Below are positions 24,200-33,145 of a DNA stretch of 37,852 bases, in pieces (within the stretch, counting starts at the first letter, position 1; the number at the start of each line of letters is the position of its first letter). The notes beneath the pieces were generated by a model. The model made no database searches and had not been told where the DNA came from. It saw nothing but the letters and a program-made list of their open reading frames with translations. This DNA is from an uncultured Anaerococcus sp. (GTDB lineage: Bacteria > Bacillota > Clostridia > Tissierellales > Peptoniphilaceae): contig CALTXP010000003.1 of the NCBI GenBank assembly GCA_943913325.1, positions 1 to 37,852 of the forward strand. The letters are read 5' to 3'. Position numbers and translations under genes: made by a program.

Positions 24200-25123
24200 T
24201 TATCTTCTCATATTCCTAATATATTCTAAATCCAAATTCAAGGTAGCAGACCCAAGTATTACTAAAATTAATCCAATAACTAAGTTTTTAGTAAAACTTT
24301 CTCCCATAACTATTATTGATAATATGGATCCAAAGATAGGAATAAATAGTTTATACATACCCATTTCATTGGCACTATGATATTTTAGAACTGAGTTCCA
24401 AATTACATAAGCTGTTGCTGAAATAAAAGCTCCATATAATAATAAGCCTACTGCTTTTGTTGTAAATATTAGATTATTTTTATTCATAATATAACCAATA
24501 ATTATAAGTGGTAGGGAACCTAATATAAATTGACTTGCTGTCACTAAAAATTCATTTTGATCTTTTCCATATTTTCTTATATATACTGACGATAAGGAAT
24601 TAAAAAATGTAGATAATAGAACCATTCCATCACCCATAGGATTAAATTCGCTTCCTATCTCTCTAATTCCTCCATTTACAACTACTATACCTATTGTACC
24701 TAAGCTTATTGCAAATATTGTATTAGGGTGGACTCTTTCACTTGGTAATATTATAAGCGAAATTAAAACTATCATAAAAGCGTTAGTAGATTGGATTATT
24801 GCTGCTTTTACTCCAGACGTATTTGATAGATATATATAATAAAACACATATTGAGCAAAAGTCTGAATTATAGCTAATATTACAATATATTTCTTATCAA
24901 CATTTTCTCTAATAACTTTTTCTTTATTAAATACTTTTAAATAGATGAAGGCCAAAACTCCAGCCAAGAAAAATCTAATTCCTGCAAAAAAAATTTGGGC
25001 TCCAATATCACTTCTTCCTACTCCTAATTCCTGGTAGGTAGTTTTTATAGTTGGTATAGCAGATCCCCACAAGAGCATTGCTATGATAGTTGCTATAATT
25101 GCCGTCTTTTTATTCTTTAACAT
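24200..25123 (-). CDS. DMT/EamA-family membrane transporter
   Basis: A 307-residue protein with ten hydrophobic helices in two repeated halves, each an EamA domain. It has the LLWGSAIPTIKTTYQELG first helix and a YVIWNSVLKYHSANEMGMYKLFIPIFGSILSIIVMGE block typical of drug/metabolite exporters. Substrate unknown; many relatives export amino acids or metabolites. It lies 21 bases after the chromate-transporter pair on the same strand and is probably co-transcribed with them. The ATG at 25123 has GGAG five bases upstream. Full length. Confidence 0.85.
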   Translation of the reverse strand: MLKNKKTAIIATIIAMLLWGSAIPTIKTTYQELGVGRSDIGAQIFFAGIRFFLAGVLAFIYLKVFNKEKVIRENVDKKYIVILAIIQTFAQYVFYYIYLSNTSGVKAAIIQSTNAFMIVLISLIILPSERVHPNTIFAISLGTIGIVVVNGGIREIGSEFNPMGDGMVLLSTFFNSLSSVYIRKYGKDQNEFLVTASQFILGSLPLIIIGYIMNKNNLIFTTKAVGLLLYGAFISATAYVIWNSVLKYHSANEMGMYKLFIPIFGSILSIIVMGESFTKNLVIGLILVILGSATLNLDLEYIRNMRR

Positions 25124-25144
25124 ATATCTCCATTCATTAAATCA

Positions 25145-25702
25145 TTAAACAAAAACAAGTGAAATCAAAAGATAAATTACACCACTTGCAAGCATTATCT
25201 TAATAGGATCTGTCTTTAACTTAAACATTGCAAATAAAGATAGAGCAAAGATAATAACCATTAACCAATCTAGATTATAAAGCCTTATAGTATCTGTATT
25301 AAAAAAGGCTGTTTTTAGAATACTTATTCCAGCCATTAAAATCATAGAAACTATAGCTGGTCTTAAAAAATAAAGAACGTTTGAAACAGTGTCTAGATCT
25401 GAGTATTTTTTATAAAAATAGGAGATAGCTCCTACGATTACCGCAGAGGGTAAGACGCATCCAAAAGTTGCAGCCAAGGCTCCAGGAAGTCCAGCTATCC
25501 TTATTCCAACAAATGTAGCCGAATTTATAGCAATCGGTCCTGGTGTCATTTGACTAATGGTTATCAAATCATTAAACTCATTTAATGATAGCCAGCTATT
25601 CATATCTACAACTTCCTCTTGAATTAAAGGAAGGGCAGCATAACCACCACCAAAACTAAATAGCCCTATTTTAAAAAAGCTTATAAATAAGTTAATTAGC
25701 AT
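25145..25702 (-). CDS. chromate transporter family, half-size subunit 2
   Basis: A 185-residue half-size CHR-family membrane protein with about six helices. It has the family signature FGGGYAALPLIQEEVV (about 18-33) and the second motif QMTPGPIAINSATFVG. Short CHR proteins come in adjacent pairs that insert with opposite topology and work together; its partner is the gene overlapping it by 11 bases (25692-26255). The substrate is commonly named as chromate, but in anaerobes without chromate exposure sulfate or another oxyanion is as likely. This is family knowledge, not seen. Confidence 0.88.
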   Translation of the reverse strand: MLINLFISFFKIGLFSFGGGYAALPLIQEEVVDMNSWLSLNEFNDLITISQMTPGPIAINSATFVGIRIAGLPGALAATFGCVLPSAVIVGAISYFYKKYSDLDTVSNVLYFLRPAIVSMILMAGISILKTAFFNTDTIRLYNLDWLMVIIFALSLFAMFKLKTDPIKIMLASGVIYLLISLVFV

Positions 25703-26255
25703 GATGACTCCTTTTTATAAATGTATAAATAATTCCTATAATAATAAGTCCAATTATTATATAGGTGATATTTATTTTGAAGAAAAACCCTAATATAAAA
25801 GTAACTAGCATAATTATAGGAGTTATAGGTGCTTTTGCTTTTAATAGTTCAGAAGCCATATCAATTACAACTTTTATAATCAAAGCTCCTACACCTGCTT
25901 GCATTCCTTTTAAAAACAAGGATATATATGTGTTTGAGATAAAAGCTTCGTAAGCTAAAGAGATTAATCCAATTATTATAAGAGGTGGAATAATTGTTCC
26001 TAATATGGCAACAAGCATACCAGCAAGCCCTAATGTCTCATAACCTACAACAACAGCAGCATTTACTGCTACAGCTCCAGGAGCTGATTGGGCAATAGCT
26101 GTCATATCAAGCATCTGATCCTTACTAATCCATTTTAGTTTATCGACAAAGGTCTCTTTCATAAGGGATAAAATGACATATCCCCCACCAAAGGTAAATG
26201 CTGATAGATAAAGGGTAGATTTAAAAAGATCCCACAAATTTTTTTCTTCTTTCAT
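25692..26255 (-). CDS. chromate transporter family, half-size subunit 1
   Basis: A 187-residue half-size CHR-family protein paired with the following gene. It has FGGGYVILSLMKETFVDK (about 22-39), the repeat motif AQSAPGAVAVNAAVVVG, and about six helices. The stop codon lies inside the start of its partner (11-base overlap), so the two are translated in a fixed ratio. It starts 32 bases downstream of the transketolase terminator (26288-26323), so it either has a promoter overlapping that hairpin or depends on read-through. Confidence 0.88.
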   Translation of the reverse strand: MKEEKNLWDLFKSTLYLSAFTFGGGYVILSLMKETFVDKLKWISKDQMLDMTAIAQSAPGAVAVNAAVVVGYETLGLAGMLVAILGTIIPPLIIIGLISLAYEAFISNTYISLFLKGMQAGVGALIIKVVIDMASELLKAKAPITPIIMLVTFILGFFFKINITYIIIGLIIIGIIYTFIKRSHHAN

Positions 26256-26287
26256 AAGTCCTCATTTCTATTTGCTTATAATAAAAT

Positions 26288-26323
26288 AATACCCTTAATT
26301 CCTTTGTAGAAGTTAAGGGTATT
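26288..26323 (-). terminator. intrinsic terminator after transketolase
   Basis: A perfect 11-bp stem AATACCCTTAA/TTAAGGGTATT around a 14-base loop, followed on the minus strand by a T-rich stretch (ATTATTTTATTA). It lies 18 bases past the tkt stop codon. Confidence 0.8.
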
Positions 26324-26341
26324 GAAATCCTAAATTTTAAT

Positions 26342-28339
26342 TTAATTTTTATAGTATTTTCTATTAATTTTTTCGACAATCTTTTCTGGAGTAAAACCAA
26401 ATTCAGATATAACTTCGTTTCCTTTACCAGAAAGTCCAAAGCTATCAATACCTATATTTAATCCATTACTTCCTGTCCATTCTGCCCAGCCAAATGTTGT
26501 TGCCATTTCTATTGAAACTTTATTTTCTACTTCTTTTGGTAAAATTTCTTCTTTGTATGATTCATCTTGTTCTCTAAATAATTCCATAGATGGCATAGAT
26601 ACCACTCTTACTTTCTTGCCTTCCTTTTCTAGAATTTTTTTACTCTCTAGGGCAAGATTTACCTCTGATCCAGTTGCTATTAGAATAAGATCTGGAGTAT
26701 CTTCTGAGTCACTGATTATATAAGCTCCTTTTTCTATATCATTTATATTTTCAGTTTCTTTAAGATTTGGAACATTTTGACGAGTAAGAGCCATAACCAC
26801 AGGTCTTTCTTTACTTTCTAGAGCAATTTTCCAAGCAAGTCTTGTCTCATTAGCATCTGCCGGTCTTAGCATGATAGTGTTTGGAATAGCCCTAATCATC
26901 GCTAGTTGATCTATTGGCTCATGAGTTGGACCATCTTCACCAACTGCTATTGAATCATGAGTCATAACATAGGTTAGTGGGAGTTTTGATAGAGCTGATA
27001 GTCTAATAGCTGGTTTTAGGTAATCAGTAAATACAAAGAAAGTTGAAACATGATGCCAGCTTCCACCGTGAGCCATAATTCCATTTCCTATGGCAGCCAT
27101 TGCAAATTCTCGAACACCATAATAAATATTACGTCCTTCTGGAGTTCTATCTGTAAAAGCTATAGTATCTTTAATATTAGTTTTATTGGATGAAAATAAA
27201 TCTGCAGATCCAGCCCAGAAATTCGGTGTGATTTTTGCTAAATCTTGGATAATTTCTCCATTTGATGCACGAGTTGCAAGAGCCTTATCCTCTGATGAGT
27301 ATTTCCTAACCTCATCCATAAAATTTTCTGGTAGTTCTCTATTAATTCCTGCCATCAAATTATTATAATCTTCTCTGTAGTTTTCTTTATAGAATTCTAA
27401 AAGCTCATCCCACTTTTGATTTTCTTTACTACCTGTATAAGCTATCCCTTCCTTAAAAGTCTTATAAATGTCTTCTGGAATTGAAAAATCATCCTCATTC
27501 CATTCATAGATTTCCTTAGCTCTCTTAAAATCCTCGGCGCCTATTGGAGCACCGTGAACTTTGTTAGTCCCTTGATTGGTAGAACCATATCCTATTACTG
27601 TTTTTACTTCTATAAGGGTTGGCCCATGCCAGTTACCTTTTGCATGATTAATAGCCTCATAAATCTTATCTAAATCTCTGCCATCTTCCACAAAGATATA
27701 ATTCCAATTAAGAGCTTCTGCTCTCTTTTTCATATCTTCTGAAAATGTTGTGTTAGTAGCTCCATCTAGACAAACATCATTTGAATCATATAAAACTATT
27801 AATTTTGATAAGTTTAGATGCCCAGCAAGACTCATTGCTTCATAAGATACACCTTCCATAAGATCACCATCACCGCAAAGTGCATAGGTATAGTGGTCTA
27901 TAATTTGCGCATCTTCTTTATTATATAAAGCTGCCATATGTTTTTCTGCTATTGCTAGACCAACTGCTTGGGCAATACCCTGACCAAGTGGACCAGTAGT
28001 AACCTCAACTCCATCTATATGCCCACGTTCAGGGTGACCTGCTGTGTTTGAATGAAGTTGTCTAAAGTTTTTTAAATCATCTAAACTTACATCATATCCT
28101 GTTAGGTGTAATAGGGAATATATCAATGCAGATCCATGTCCTGCTGCTAGAACGAATCTATCACGATCAAACCAAGAAGAATTCTTAGGATTCGCTTTTA
28201 AAAATTTATTCCATAAAACATAAGCCATTGGTGCAGCTCCCATAGGAAGCCCTGGGTGTCCACTATTTGCCGCCTCAATTTGGGCAATTGAAAGGGATCT
28301 TATAGCACTTATAGCTCTATTATCATTATTATTAAACAT
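26342..28339 (-). CDS. tkt: transketolase
   Basis: A full-length 665-residue transketolase that moves two-carbon units among pentose, heptulose and hexose phosphates in the cytoplasm. The thiamine-diphosphate motif GDGDLMEGVSYEAMSLAGHLNL continues into YDSNDVCLDG. Other family sites are the N-terminal NSGHPGLPMGAAP, HGSALIYSLLHL, and TGPLGQGIAQAVGLA. The central pyrimidine domain has EFAMAAIGNGI and THDSIAVGEDGPTHEP. It lies after the transaldolase gene but beyond a terminator (28403-28432), so it may be read-through distal or have a weak promoter in the 63 bases between. Ribosome site AAGGAG. Confidence 0.96.
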   Translation of the reverse strand: MFNNNDNRAISAIRSLSIAQIEAANSGHPGLPMGAAPMAYVLWNKFLKANPKNSSWFDRDRFVLAAGHGSALIYSLLHLTGYDVSLDDLKNFRQLHSNTAGHPERGHIDGVEVTTGPLGQGIAQAVGLAIAEKHMAALYNKEDAQIIDHYTYALCGDGDLMEGVSYEAMSLAGHLNLSKLIVLYDSNDVCLDGATNTTFSEDMKKRAEALNWNYIFVEDGRDLDKIYEAINHAKGNWHGPTLIEVKTVIGYGSTNQGTNKVHGAPIGAEDFKRAKEIYEWNEDDFSIPEDIYKTFKEGIAYTGSKENQKWDELLEFYKENYREDYNNLMAGINRELPENFMDEVRKYSSEDKALATRASNGEIIQDLAKITPNFWAGSADLFSSNKTNIKDTIAFTDRTPEGRNIYYGVREFAMAAIGNGIMAHGGSWHHVSTFFVFTDYLKPAIRLSALSKLPLTYVMTHDSIAVGEDGPTHEPIDQLAMIRAIPNTIMLRPADANETRLAWKIALESKERPVVMALTRQNVPNLKETENINDIEKGAYIISDSEDTPDLILIATGSEVNLALESKKILEKEGKKVRVVSMPSMELFREQDESYKEEILPKEVENKVSIEMATTFGWAEWTGSNGLNIGIDSFGLSGKGNEVISEFGFTPEKIVEKINRKYYKN

Positions 28340-28402
28340 TTTATCTCCTTAAGTTATACTTCTACTATTGATTCTATCATAAAATAAGTATTTTCTCTAT
28401 TT

Positions 28403-28432
28403 AAAAAAGGAATAGATGGAACCACCTATCCC
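28403..28432 (-). terminator. intrinsic terminator between talC and tkt
   Basis: On the minus strand GGGATAGGTGG and CCATCTATTCC form a stem with one bulge and a tight loop, followed by six T. It starts eight bases past the transaldolase stop codon and ends the main xyl transcript ahead of tkt. Confidence 0.75.
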
Positions 28433-28439
28433 TTATAAT

Positions 28440-29093
28440 TTACTTGTTACGTGCTTCAAAGGAATCCCAATCCCTGATAAAAGCATCAATTCCAGCTGTT
28501 GTGAGTGGATGAGTCCATAGCTTTTCAAATAGCTGTCCAGGGATTGTCGCAATGTGTGCACCAGCTAGAGCAGCTTCTTCTAAATGGTTGATATGTCTTA
28601 TACTAGCTGCTATTATTTCAGAATCATAACCATAGATATCTATTACATCACGTAGTTCAGCTATAAGTCTAGCACCGTTTTCACCCATATCATCAACGCG
28701 ACCCATGAAAGGAGAGATGTAAGTAGCTCCTGCCTTCATAGCCATAAGACCTTGAGAAACTGAGAAAATCAATGTACAATTTGTCTTAATTCCCTCTTTT
28801 GTTAGAGTATGGATAGCTCTTAAACCATCTTCTGTCATAGGTATTTTTACAACAACGTTTTCAGACCATTTAGCAATATCACGAGCTTGTTCTACCATGC
28901 CTTCATAGTCATAGCTAGTTACTTCTGCTGAAACAGGCCCATCAATTAATCGAGATATTTCAGAAACAACTTCCTTAAAATCACGACCTTCTTTATTGAT
29001 CAAAGAAGGATTTGTAGTAACCCCATCACATAATCCAAGATCGTTAATTCTTTTTATTTCATCAATATTTGCAGTGTCTAAGAAAAATTTCAT
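28440..29093 (-). CDS. transaldolase, TalC/FSA-like small type
   Basis: A 217-residue class I aldolase-fold enzyme of the small (subfamily 3b) transaldolase group. It transfers dihydroxyacetone units in the pentose phosphate pathway. The Schiff-base lysine is K83 in NVVVKIPMT. The N-terminal DTANIDEIKRINDLGLCDGVTTNPSL is the family signature. The active-site loop reads YISPFMGRVDDMG, so F129 occupies the position that is tyrosine in fructose-6-phosphate aldolase (E. coli FSA Y131) and phenylalanine in true transaldolases. That favours transaldolase over FSA activity. Ribosome site AGGAGG. Eighteen bases after galM. Confidence 0.9.
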   Translation of the reverse strand: MKFFLDTANIDEIKRINDLGLCDGVTTNPSLINKEGRDFKEVVSEISRLIDGPVSAEVTSYDYEGMVEQARDIAKWSENVVVKIPMTEDGLRAIHTLTKEGIKTNCTLIFSVSQGLMAMKAGATYISPFMGRVDDMGENGARLIAELRDVIDIYGYDSEIIAASIRHINHLEEAALAGAHIATIPGQLFEKLWTHPLTTAGIDAFIRDWDSFEARNK

Positions 29094-29111
29094 ATTTGCC
29101 TCCTCTTTTAT

Positions 29112-30131
29112 TTAAATGTATTGACTTATACTATATTTTGTTTTTGAATAGAACTTTTCATCTTTTTTGAGCATTATATTTCCAAATCCTTGATGATTAA
29201 CTGCGTCAGGAAGTGATTGTGTTTCAAGCGCTACACCTTGATGGGGATGTAGATTCATATTAAATTTATTATCTATCTTATTTAAAGTATAAACTACTAC
29301 ACAATCTCTATCAGTATCAATTGATAACTCTATTGTTCTGTAATAATCAGACAAAGTAATTTTTTTATTTTTGTCAATTAAATAAGTAGTGTCTAACCCT
29401 CTATTTTTTAAAATTTCTGGATGATTGCTTTTAAATACTTTCTCAAGCTTCACTGGATTACTAAAATCTATATCTGTACCCTCTATAGTTTGTTTTAAAC
29501 CTGTAGGTAAACTAAATTCATTAGTTTCTAAGATCTTTTTTGAAGGAATCTTTAATAGATGGTTACATATATCAGATTCTTTTCCATTTAAGTTAAAGTA
29601 AACGTGATTAGCGGGATTTAGTATTGTATCCTTATCTGACTTTGCAATATATTCTACTATCCATTCATTATCCTCATTGAAAGTATGAACTACTCTAATA
29701 TCTAAATTCCCAGGGTAATAGTTATTTTTCTCTTTATCCTTTAAAAAGAAAATAACTTTTATTTCTGAACTATATTCTTTAATAGTATAATTCCAATTTT
29801 TTAAATCATATCCATTGTTTCCACCATGCAGGTGATTAGAGCCTTCATTTGAATCAAGCTTGTATTCTTTATCCATTAACTTAAATCTAGAGTTTGAAAT
29901 TCTCCCAGCAATTCTTCCTATAGTTGCACCTAAGTAATACTCCCTATTATTAATAAGCTGTTCTAAATCGTTATATGATAAAACAATATTACCTACTGGA
30001 TTTATATAAAATTTATTTATACGAGCTCCAAGAGTCCAAAGTGAGATTGAATTACTATTATTGTTTATAATTTCAATTTCTGTTACAGTATTTCCTTTAA
30101 AGTCACCTAAATGTTTTTCTATATATTTCAT
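29112..30131 (-). CDS. galM: aldose 1-epimerase (mutarotase)
   Basis: A 339-residue beta-sandwich mutarotase interconverting alpha- and beta-anomers of sugars. Substrate-binding and catalytic sites are visible: GRIAGRISNSRF, NHLHGGNNGYD, the catalytic histidine in LNPANHVYFNLNG and the base glutamate in GVALETQSLPDAVN. In this operon it likely mutarotates xylose to supply the alpha anomer taken by xylose isomerase; that assignment is from context. It lies eight bases after xylB. Full length, no signal peptide. Confidence 0.9.
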   Translation of the reverse strand: MKYIEKHLGDFKGNTVTEIEIINNNSNSISLWTLGARINKFYINPVGNIVLSYNDLEQLINNREYYLGATIGRIAGRISNSRFKLMDKEYKLDSNEGSNHLHGGNNGYDLKNWNYTIKEYSSEIKVIFFLKDKEKNNYYPGNLDIRVVHTFNEDNEWIVEYIAKSDKDTILNPANHVYFNLNGKESDICNHLLKIPSKKILETNEFSLPTGLKQTIEGTDIDFSNPVKLEKVFKSNHPEILKNRGLDTTYLIDKNKKITLSDYYRTIELSIDTDRDCVVVYTLNKIDNKFNMNLHPHQGVALETQSLPDAVNHQGFGNIMLKKDEKFYSKTKYSISQYI

Positions 30132-30139
30132 ATTTAAAA

Positions 30140-31633
30140 TTAAATTTCTAAAAGTTCCTTTGATATATCTTTAGTGTTTTGATAAATAGTTTTATATATC
30201 CTGTAGTAATCTTTATAAATTTCTACATTTCTAGAATCTGGCATGTATTCGTCTTTGTAACTTACAAAGTCATTCGCACATTGCTCAAAATTTTCATAGT
30301 AACCAAAACCTACTGCTGCAATCATTGCTGCACCTGTAGATGGTCCATTTTCAATTTCAAGTGTAATAATGTTTTTATTTAAAATGTCAGCTTGAATCTG
30401 CAACCAACTTTTATTTTTAGCTCCTCCTCCTACAGATACTAAATTATCTATCTTTTTAATAGAATCATTGTCAATTATTTCCAAGCTATCTTTAATAGAA
30501 AAAGTTATACCCTCAACTACCGCCCTAGTGAAACATGGTAAATTATGTGATATATCTACTCCTACAAATGATCCTCTGATACTGCTATCATTATAAGGTG
30601 TTCTTTCACCTTGAATATATGGAGTAAACATCAAACCTTCTGATCCAGGACTAACATTCTCAATCCCCTCTAGAAATTCATCAAATGTCATATTTGATCC
30701 AAAAGTAGTTTTTAACCAATCAAGACTCTTACCAGCAGCCAGGGTAACTCCCATAGAATAATATGAGCCAGGGATAGCGTGGTTGAATGTGTGCAATTTG
30801 CCATCTTCATTTCCTGTTAAATTCACCTTGTTAGTTAACACAACTCCTGAAGTTCCTATACTTATCATTCCTTTATCTTTTGTTGTGATACCTGATCCTA
30901 CTGCACTAGCTGCATTATCAGCTGCACCAGCATAAACTTTTACTTTGTTTTTAATGCCTAGTTTATACTGTATATCTGGCAGAATATCTCCTACATATCC
31001 TATGGACTCAACCAAAGGCGGGAGTATATTTTTATCTATTTCAAATTGAGATGCAACTTCATCTGACCACTCTTTTTTATCTATATCTAATAATAAAGTA
31101 CCTGCAGCATCAGAATAGTCCATATTATATTTGCCAGTTAGCCAATATCTTAGATAATCCTTTGGCAATAGTATATGTTTTGCTTTCTCCCAAATATCTG
31201 CTTCATTTTCTTTAACCCACAAGATTTTAGGGAGGGTGAAACCTTCTAAAGCTATGTTTTTGCTTATATTAACTAGGTCATCTCCATAATTTTCCATTAT
31301 TTTCTTACATTGGCTAGTTGTCCTAACATCATTCCATAAAATAGCATTTCTTAGAACTTGATTATTTTGATCCAACAATACCAAACTATGCATTTGCCCA
31401 GAAAAACTTAAAGCTTCTAAGTCTTTATCAAAATCTTCTATCTTTTTTTCAAGGTCATATATTACATTTATAAAAGCATCTATCCAATCATGAGGATTTT
31501 GTTCACTGAAGCCCTTTTGTGGAATTATTAAGTCATAGGCAGATGAGCTTGTTTCTACCAGACTACCATCTACAGTATAGACAGATCCTTTAAGAGAACT
31601 AGTCCCCAAATCTACTCCTAATATATATTTCAT
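30140..31633 (-). CDS. xylB: xylulokinase
   Basis: A 497-residue FGGY-family kinase phosphorylating D-xylulose. The N-terminal phosphate loop is GVDLGTSSLKGSVYT, the catalytic aspartate lies in GAADNAASAVGSG, and the C-terminal ATP-binding GGGAKNKSWLQIQADIL is typical. The start is taken as the ATG at 31633, with AAAGG seven bases upstream. An in-frame TTG at 31666 would add 11 residues, but those codons lie in the terminal repeat of the element at 31652-31789 and are not family-like. Separated from xylA by that element. Confidence 0.94.
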   Translation of the reverse strand: MKYILGVDLGTSSLKGSVYTVDGSLVETSSSAYDLIIPQKGFSEQNPHDWIDAFINVIYDLEKKIEDFDKDLEALSFSGQMHSLVLLDQNNQVLRNAILWNDVRTTSQCKKIMENYGDDLVNISKNIALEGFTLPKILWVKENEADIWEKAKHILLPKDYLRYWLTGKYNMDYSDAAGTLLLDIDKKEWSDEVASQFEIDKNILPPLVESIGYVGDILPDIQYKLGIKNKVKVYAGAADNAASAVGSGITTKDKGMISIGTSGVVLTNKVNLTGNEDGKLHTFNHAIPGSYYSMGVTLAAGKSLDWLKTTFGSNMTFDEFLEGIENVSPGSEGLMFTPYIQGERTPYNDSSIRGSFVGVDISHNLPCFTRAVVEGITFSIKDSLEIIDNDSIKKIDNLVSVGGGAKNKSWLQIQADILNKNIITLEIENGPSTGAAMIAAVGFGYYENFEQCANDFVSYKDEYMPDSRNVEIYKDYYRIYKTIYQNTKDISKELLEI

Positions 31634-31651
31634 AAGAATCCTTTCTAGAAA

Positions 31652-31789
31652 AAAGGGCTGTTGCAAAATATGAATCCTTTATAGTTAATATAAGCTTAAT
31701 TCTTAAAAACCTATTAATCTATCAATACATAGATATAAGGTTAGAAAGCTCTTATACTAAAAACAATATTCACTATGCAACATCCCTTT
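31652..31789. mobile_element. MITE-like element between xylA and xylB, about 138 bp
   Basis: Terminal inverted repeats AAAGGGCTGTTGCAAAATA (left) and, read from the right end, AAAGGGATGTTGCATAGTG bound a 138-bp AT-rich element without an ORF. Its ends share GGG-x-TGTTGC with the element at 12794-12962. On the transcribed (minus) strand the repeats can pair as a long-range stem whose 3' arm GCAACAGCCC is followed by six T, a terminator-like arrangement inside the xyl operon. Ends resemble IS1182-type sequences (inference). Confidence 0.65.
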
Positions 31790-31797
31790 AATTTAAC

Positions 31798-33105
31798 TTA
31801 TACTAAATAATCATTAATTCTTTGTTTTAGATATTCTACATGATATGACTTATTGACAATCCTATCATTCTTCAATGCATATTCTGTAAGTTTCTCAAAG
31901 TCTGTTGTTCCATCAATAATAGACTTGCCTAAGTCAGACTCAAAACTTTGATATTTTTCATTTAAAATATTCTCAATAAATCCATCCTCTTTCATCTTTG
32001 CTGCAGCTAATAGGCCCCTAGCAAATGTATCCATACCAGCAATATGAGCTATCAAAAGGTCTTCTTGGTCAACTGAAGTTCTTCTTACTTTAGCATCAAA
32101 GTTGATTCCACCCTTATGAAGTCCGCCGTTTTCTAAGATTTCATACATAGCTAGTGTTGTGTGATACAAATCATATGGGAATTCATCTGTATCCCAACCC
32201 AATTGTTCCTCACCGTGGTTAGCATCAATAGAACCTAGAGCTCCTTCTGTTCTTGCCACACGCAATTCATGTTCAAAAGTATGACCTGCCAAAGTAGCGT
32301 GGTTACCTTCAAGGTTTAACTTAAATCTATCCTTTAGTCCATATTTATTGATAAAGAATAGTGCAGTTGCAGCATCATAGTCATATTGGTGTCTCATTGG
32401 TTCTCTTGGCTTTGGCTCTATTAAGAATTGAACCTTGTGGTCAATCTTATCTGCATAGTCGCAAGCCATATGGAAAAATTTCGCTAGATTTTCTTGTTCC
32501 AATTCATAATCTGTGTTAAAGAGCTCTTCATAGCCTTCTCTTCCACCCCAGAAAACATAGTTTTCTCCACCAAGCTTTTTAGAAATATCTAGACCCTTTT
32601 TAACTTGTGCAGCTGCATAAGCATAGACATCTACATTATTAGTAGTAGCTGCACCATTTAGGTATCTAGGGTGGCTAAACATATTAGCAGTATTCCAAAG
32701 TAATTTGATACCTGTTTCATCCGTTTTTTCCTTGATTAGGTCAGTAATTTCATCAAGATTTGCATAAAACTCTTCTAAAGAATCTCCTTCTGGAGCAATA
32801 TCAACATCGTGGAAGCAGAAGTATTCCACTCCAAGAAGTTCTAGTAATTCAAAAAATGCTGCAACTCTATTTTTTGCAGTCTCCATTGGAGAAGCACCAT
32901 GCCAATTTCTCTTAGCAGTACCAACCCCGAAAGGATCCGCACCTTCTTGGCCCATAGTATGCCAATAAGCAAGTGCAAATTTCAAATGTTCCTTCATAGA
33001 TTTTCCAAGCACTACTTTGTCAGCATCAAAGTAGTGATAAGCAAGAGGATTCTTAGAATCAATCCCTTCATATTTAACTTTTTCTATTCCTTCAAAATAT
33101 TTCAT
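31798..33105 (-). CDS. xylA: xylose isomerase
   Basis: A 435-residue class II xylose isomerase, converting D-xylose to D-xylulose with two divalent metals. The catalytic histidine region reads FCFHDVD (H99, D100, D102). Metal-binding stretches are YVFWGGREGYE, LIEPKPREPMRHQYDYD, NLEGNHATLAGHTFEHEL and SIDANHGEEQLGWDTDEFP. The long N-terminal lead before the barrel is typical of class II enzymes. Ribosome site AAGGAG seven bases before ATG. Preceded by nhaC with a 40-base gap, too small for an obvious independent promoter. Confidence 0.97.
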   Translation of the reverse strand: MKYFEGIEKVKYEGIDSKNPLAYHYFDADKVVLGKSMKEHLKFALAYWHTMGQEGADPFGVGTAKRNWHGASPMETAKNRVAAFFELLELLGVEYFCFHDVDIAPEGDSLEEFYANLDEITDLIKEKTDETGIKLLWNTANMFSHPRYLNGAATTNNVDVYAYAAAQVKKGLDISKKLGGENYVFWGGREGYEELFNTDYELEQENLAKFFHMACDYADKIDHKVQFLIEPKPREPMRHQYDYDAATALFFINKYGLKDRFKLNLEGNHATLAGHTFEHELRVARTEGALGSIDANHGEEQLGWDTDEFPYDLYHTTLAMYEILENGGLHKGGINFDAKVRRTSVDQEDLLIAHIAGMDTFARGLLAAAKMKEDGFIENILNEKYQSFESDLGKSIIDGTTDFEKLTEYALKNDRIVNKSYHVEYLKQRINDYLV

Positions 33106-33145
33106 TATTTTCTCCTTATTACATTTTATTATTCTATTATGAGTC

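Noticed and set aside
26221..26448. Minus-strand ORF over the tkt terminator
   Set aside because: Spans the terminator hairpin and tkt in another frame.
31634..31666. Eleven-residue N-terminal extension of xylulokinase from a TTG
   Set aside because: The codons fall in the MITE terminal repeat and are not family-like; the ATG at 31633 has an AAAGG ribosome site at proper spacing.
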